Source: JBNKDD01 sp050288085
GTDB taxonomy: Bacteria > Chloroflexota > Anaerolineae > Aggregatilineales > UBA3940
Direction: 5' to 3'
NCBI GenBank assembly: GCA_050288085.1
Contig: JBNKDD010000263.1
Span: 1 to 8,087 of the forward strand
Length of the DNA: 8,087 bases
Part shown: positions 5,430 to 8,087 of the stretch, in pieces
Layout: each line of letters begins with the position of its first letter
How positions within the stretch are numbered: the first letter of the stretch is position 1
Translations under genes and position numbers: made by a program
The notes under the pieces: generated by a model
What the model was told of the DNA's origin: nothing
What the model saw: only the letters and a program-made list of their open reading frames with translations
Databases searched by the model: none

Positions 5430-6857
5430 TTACGATTCAAAATCCACCGAGCGCAGGAGCCGTTCATATTGTTCTAAGCCTGCATCAAATACCTCTGGTC
5501 CCGCTTCATACCGAAATATATAAAAGCGTGTTCCAACAATGACGTAGGTGTCCAATGCTCTCACTACGGCAGGGCCAACCTCGGTTTCAGTGGCATACTT
5601 GTATTCAATCTGCATAGCTGGGATGCTGCCCAGTGTCAGGTCTTCGTCTCGTCTGAGTTCGACATAAAGGGGATGCTGCTGCTCGGAAGTCGTAACACGT
5701 TGGGCTACGACAAAGTCAAGCGAGTAGTCTTCCCGCGTTTTCTCATCGATCACCGTGATAGTTGGCTTGAATATACCGGGGCTTCTTAGATCCCTGATCA
5801 ATAAGGTGCCTGTTTCGCCGGTTTGTTGTATCGCCCACCTGGAGGGATATTGGAAAGAGACGGAGAGTTCCTCATTGGCAGGGTAGTTTACGGTTCGATT
5901 GTTTACGTACAATCCGGCTGCCCAGCCGATGACCAGTGCGGTTACCATTGCTCCAATCAGCAGCCAATCATAACGGGTGTGGATATCCCAGGGCATCGTG
6001 CTGGAACGTCCATGTATCTGTACGGAGATGGTCTTAAGCTCGCCCGCTGCCCGCCGTTCGGCGGTCTGGAAGTAAGTGAACAACACTCCCGCAACCACGA
6101 CAGCGATCACCAGGGCGGCGATCAGGCTTAACCAGGGGTTGAATGTTAAACTTTCAGCCAGTTCATTGGTGACTACCTGGTAGATGCCATTGGCAACTGT
6201 CACGATGGCAAGGCCGCTTGCCATCCACCCAAGCTTTTTTCCATCGAGTTTGACCCGTCCGATATAGTAGCCGCTTACGGCTCCTAATGCTCCATGCATC
6301 AATGTATTATCAACCGCTCTGATAGCGCCTGCCAGGGGAATTACTCCATCCGATTGAATGACAAAAGCAACTGTTAAGATGGTAGCGAATCCCAGGCCGG
6401 ATGCCAGTCCGTAAACGATCCCATCCGGGTGCTGGTCGAATTCGTTGGTTCCCAGTACGACGTATCGAACCATCGCAACTTTGAGCGTTTCCTGGATCAG
6501 GGAGACGGTTAGGATTGTCAGCACCAGCCGCACAAAGAAATTTGGAAATTGGCTGATGGTTTCGTTTGCGATCCGGTTGGCAATCGGTATGGCGGCTGCC
6601 GCTGCTGCGATTGCCCCAAAGACAAACATCCGGGTAACCAGATGTTTTGGTTCCGGTTCAGCACGATCCTGCTGGTAGAAAAAGATCATCCAGATCAGCG
6701 CCGGAACCAATGCCAGGAATACTCCCAGAATCAGTACCCCGACATTGTTGGCCGGGCGTGGAATGACGGCTGTTATACCTATAAAAACTGCCAGGGCGAC
6801 AAGGGTGATCACACTGGATACCCAGATACTTCGGCGAAAAGATTGACTCTCTTCCAC
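5430..6857 (-). CDS. PrsW-like multipass membrane protein with degenerate active site
   Basis: PrsW is an intramembrane metalloprotease-like protein that cleaves the anti-sigma factor RsiW in Bacillus. This 475-residue homologue has about eight or nine membrane segments in residues 10-265, the family block YQQDRAEPEP (61-70), QETLK (122-126), FDQHPDGIVYGLASGLGFA (140-158) and HGALGAVSGYYIG (188-200). Compared with Bacillus PrsW from memory, the first Glu of EExxK is Gln122, the E-N after GFAT is Leu161-Thr162, and the later His of the LLHGxYD motif is Asn223. E123, K126, D145 and H188 remain. After a last membrane helix (about 298-318) comes a roughly 155-residue outer domain (SFQYPSRW at 334-341, PsbP/DcrB-like in flavour) not found in the short Bacillus protein. 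The start is GTG (6857-6855) with a strong GGAGGAGG site. It heads an operon with the serine protease and may sense rather than cut. Confidence 0.82.
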   Translation of the reverse strand: MEESQSFRRSIWVSSVITLVALAVFIGITAVIPRPANNVGVLILGVFLALVPALIWMIFFYQQDRAEPEPKHLVTRMFVFGAIAAAAAAIPIANRIANETISQFPNFFVRLVLTILTVSLIQETLKVAMVRYVVLGTNEFDQHPDGIVYGLASGLGFATILTVAFVIQSDGVIPLAGAIRAVDNTLMHGALGAVSGYYIGRVKLDGKKLGWMASGLAIVTVANGIYQVVTNELAESLTFNPWLSLIAALVIAVVVAGVLFTYFQTAERRAAGELKTISVQIHGRSSTMPWDIHTRYDWLLIGAMVTALVIGWAAGLYVNNRTVNYPANEELSVSFQYPSRWAIQQTGETGTLLIRDLRSPGIFKPTITVIDEKTREDYSLDFVVAQRVTTSEQQHPLYVELRRDEDLTLGSIPAMQIEYKYATETEVGPAVVRALDTYVIVGTRFYIFRYEAGPEVFDAGLEQYERLLRSVDFES

Positions 6858-6958
6858 TCCGCTTCCTCCTCCGAAAAGTCTGACAGATAATTCTCTAATA
6901 ACAAAAGTAGCTTACACTGATCAATAGCGGCCTGCAAGTGGCAGTTGCTCTCCAGAAG

Positions 6959-6977
6959 ATGTATGCTAGACATACAT
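6959..6977. promoter_or_regulatory. Perfect inverted repeat in the divergent intergenic region
   Basis: ATGTATG (6959-6965) and CATACAT (6971-6977) are perfect inverted copies around CTAGA, 18 bases before the start codon of the TPR gene. The 138-bp gap separates two divergent transcription units, so a dimeric repressor operator is plausible; a small hairpin in the TPR-gene leader is the alternative. No convincing -35/-10 pair was found on either strand of this gap. Confidence 0.35.
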
Positions 6978-6995
6978 TTAATCAGGTGAGAATAG

Positions 6996-8087
6996 ATGCT
7001 CAAAGTGAAAAAATTTAGACATAGTCAGGGCTTAGGGTTGATGCTGATCTTGTTGGTCGGTTGTCAATCAGCCACATCGCTGCCAACTGTTGAGGAACCT
7101 CCGGCGACCCAACCACCTCCGATTGAAACGCCAACTGAGGCATCGGTTGAGCCAGCCGTCTCTATGCCTACACTGGTGGCTTCACCATCCAATACTCCTG
7201 AGCCGTCCCCTACCTATGATCCGGGGCCAGCCGGTGCGCTGCTGCGGGCAGGCAACCAGAGTTTTGCGGCTGGAAACTATGTCCAGGCGATCAACGATTA
7301 TTCCCAGGCGATCCTTGACGACCCAAATTACGCCGATGCCTATTACAATCGCGGCCTGGCTTATGTGGCCTTTGGGGATATACAGGGAGCATTTGAGGAC
7401 TTCACAGCAGCTATCAGCCTTGACCCCTACCGACCCGATGCTTATGTGGCTCGCGCAAAGATCTACATTGATGATGGGGAATACGAAAAAGCATTAGATG
7501 ATCTGGCACAAGCCGAAGAACTCGATCCCAATTATCCGCCTGTTTACCTGGTGAGGGGCCGCCTTTATCGTGATTTGTATGCCCCACAGGGGGAACTCGG
7601 CCCGGCGCTGGCCGACTTCGAGAAGCTCGTCGCATTAGTTCCCGATCAGCCAGATGGCTTTATCGAACGAGGGGCTGTTCTGCTGGCAATGGGTGAGGTC
7701 GAGTCGGCCCTGATCGATTTTAATGTGGCGCTGGCAATTGACCCGGAAAACGGCGAGGCGTATTTCAGGCGGGGGCAGGCTTACACCCTGATGGATCAAA
7801 CCCGGAATGCCATCGCCGATTTTGAGTCGGCCCTTGATTATGGCTATGATCCGTCGGTGTTATTTGTGGAGTTGGGGTTGGCTTACCTGAGAATTGAGGA
7901 ATACGAGTTAGGTCGGGCCGCTTTGGATGTAGCCGTGGATCGCGATCCCAACAATGCGAAGGCTCGTTATGCTAAAGGCTTTGCGTTGCTGTTGGCCGGG
8001 GAATATTACATGTCGTCGTTGGAAGCAGATGCCGCTCTGGGAATTGATCCAGATTATGTTGAAGCGTTGGGTTTGCGAGCAACTGCC
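6996..8087 (+). CDS. TPR-repeat lipoprotein, 5' part
   Basis: The frame from the ATG at 6996 stays open for 364 codons to the window edge, so the C-terminus is missing. An AGGTGAG site (6984-6990) supports the start. A basic N-terminus (KVKKFRH) and hydrophobic core lead to a canonical lipobox LLVGC with Cys23, so a membrane-anchored lipoprotein facing outward is expected. Residues 30-78 are a Pro/Thr/Ser/Glu-rich linker. From residue 79 there are about eight consecutive 34-residue TPR units, with the usual pattern (for example AYYNRGLAYVAFGD, then ALDDLAQAEELDPNY). The fourth unit has a short insertion (YAPQ) in the turn. TPR arrays bind partner proteins or peptides; the partner is unknown. 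It is divergent from the PrsW-like/protease operon, which is also for the cell envelope, so a joint envelope role is possible but unproven. Related TPR proteins can carry a protease or kinase domain further on, which cannot be judged here. Confidence 0.9.
   Translation, partial: MLKVKKFRHSQGLGLMLILLVGCQSATSLPTVEEPPATQPPPIETPTEASVEPAVSMPTLVASPSNTPEPSPTYDPGPAGALLRAGNQSFAAGNYVQAINDYSQAILDDPNYADAYYNRGLAYVAFGDIQGAFEDFTAAISLDPYRPDAYVARAKIYIDDGEYEKALDDLAQAEELDPNYPPVYLVRGRLYRDLYAPQGELGPALADFEKLVALVPDQPDGFIERGAVLLAMGEVESALIDFNVALAIDPENGEAYFRRGQAYTLMDQTRNAIADFESALDYGYDPSVLFVELGLAYLRIEEYELGRAALDVAVDRDPNNAKARYAKGFALLLAGEYYMSSLEADAALGIDPDYVEALGLRATA

Noticed and set aside
6809..7003. 64-codon minus-strand reading frame across the divergent gap
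   Set aside because: It starts inside the TPR gene, overlaps the PrsW-like start in another frame, has no clear ribosome binding site and shows no domain.
7090..7497. 135-codon plus-strand reading frame
   Set aside because: It is an out-of-frame shadow of the TPR lipoprotein gene, rich in Arg, Leu and Pro with no recognisable motif.
1..8087. CRISPR array or prophage
   Set aside because: No series of regularly spaced direct repeats and no phage, integrase or transposase coding sequence is present.

Overview
The window looks like a chromosomal segment from a bacterium of the Chloroflexota, most likely an Anaerolineae-type organism. This rests on gene content and style, not on a search: a SCO1664-type kinase-fold protein, a PrsW-like membrane protein next to a secreted trypsin-like protease with a PPC domain, and lipoproteins with Pro/Thr/Ser-rich linkers after the lipobox. 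No phage or conjugative genes are seen. The only mobile-element-like signal is a pair of palindromic elements between two genes.

Layout from left to right. (1) Bases 2-463, + strand: the 3' part of a SCO1664-family (PI3/4-kinase-like fold) gene. (2) Bases 442-1299, - strand: a metallo-beta-lactamase-fold hydrolase that overlaps it tail to tail by 22 bp. (3) Bases 1300-1757: a non-coding gap full of inverted repeats. Hairpins lie in the probable leader of the hydrolase gene, and two abutting 89/90-bp palindromic structures end just after the aspS stop codon. (4) Bases 1758-3557, - strand: aspS, aspartyl-tRNA synthetase. (5) Bases 3558-3859: a compact regulatory region. It holds the intrinsic terminator of the protease gene, a good sigma-70-type promoter, a 25-residue leader peptide with eight Asn codons, and overlapping antiterminator and terminator hairpins in front of aspS. 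(6) Bases 3860-6857, - strand: a likely two-gene operon, PrsW-like membrane protein then lipoprotein-type serine protease, 19 bp apart. (7) Bases 6996-8087, + strand: a divergent TPR-repeat lipoprotein gene that runs off the right edge.

The most interesting item is the aspS leader. It has all parts of a classical ribosome-mediated transcription attenuator like those of trp and pheST, but the leader peptide reads Asn codons (8 of 25) and only one Asp codon. The simplest reading is that this AspRS is non-discriminating: it also makes Asp-tRNA(Asn), which GatCAB would amidate, and its synthesis is tuned to Asn-tRNA(Asn) supply. In the synthetase itself, the position where discriminating bacterial enzymes have Leu and non-discriminating ones have His is Phe31. 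The sequence alone therefore does not settle specificity, and the leader is independent evidence.

A second point is that the PrsW homologue keeps the fold signature but has lost several residues expected for catalysis. It may be a pseudoprotease or a sensor, coupled to the active-looking serine protease encoded just downstream.
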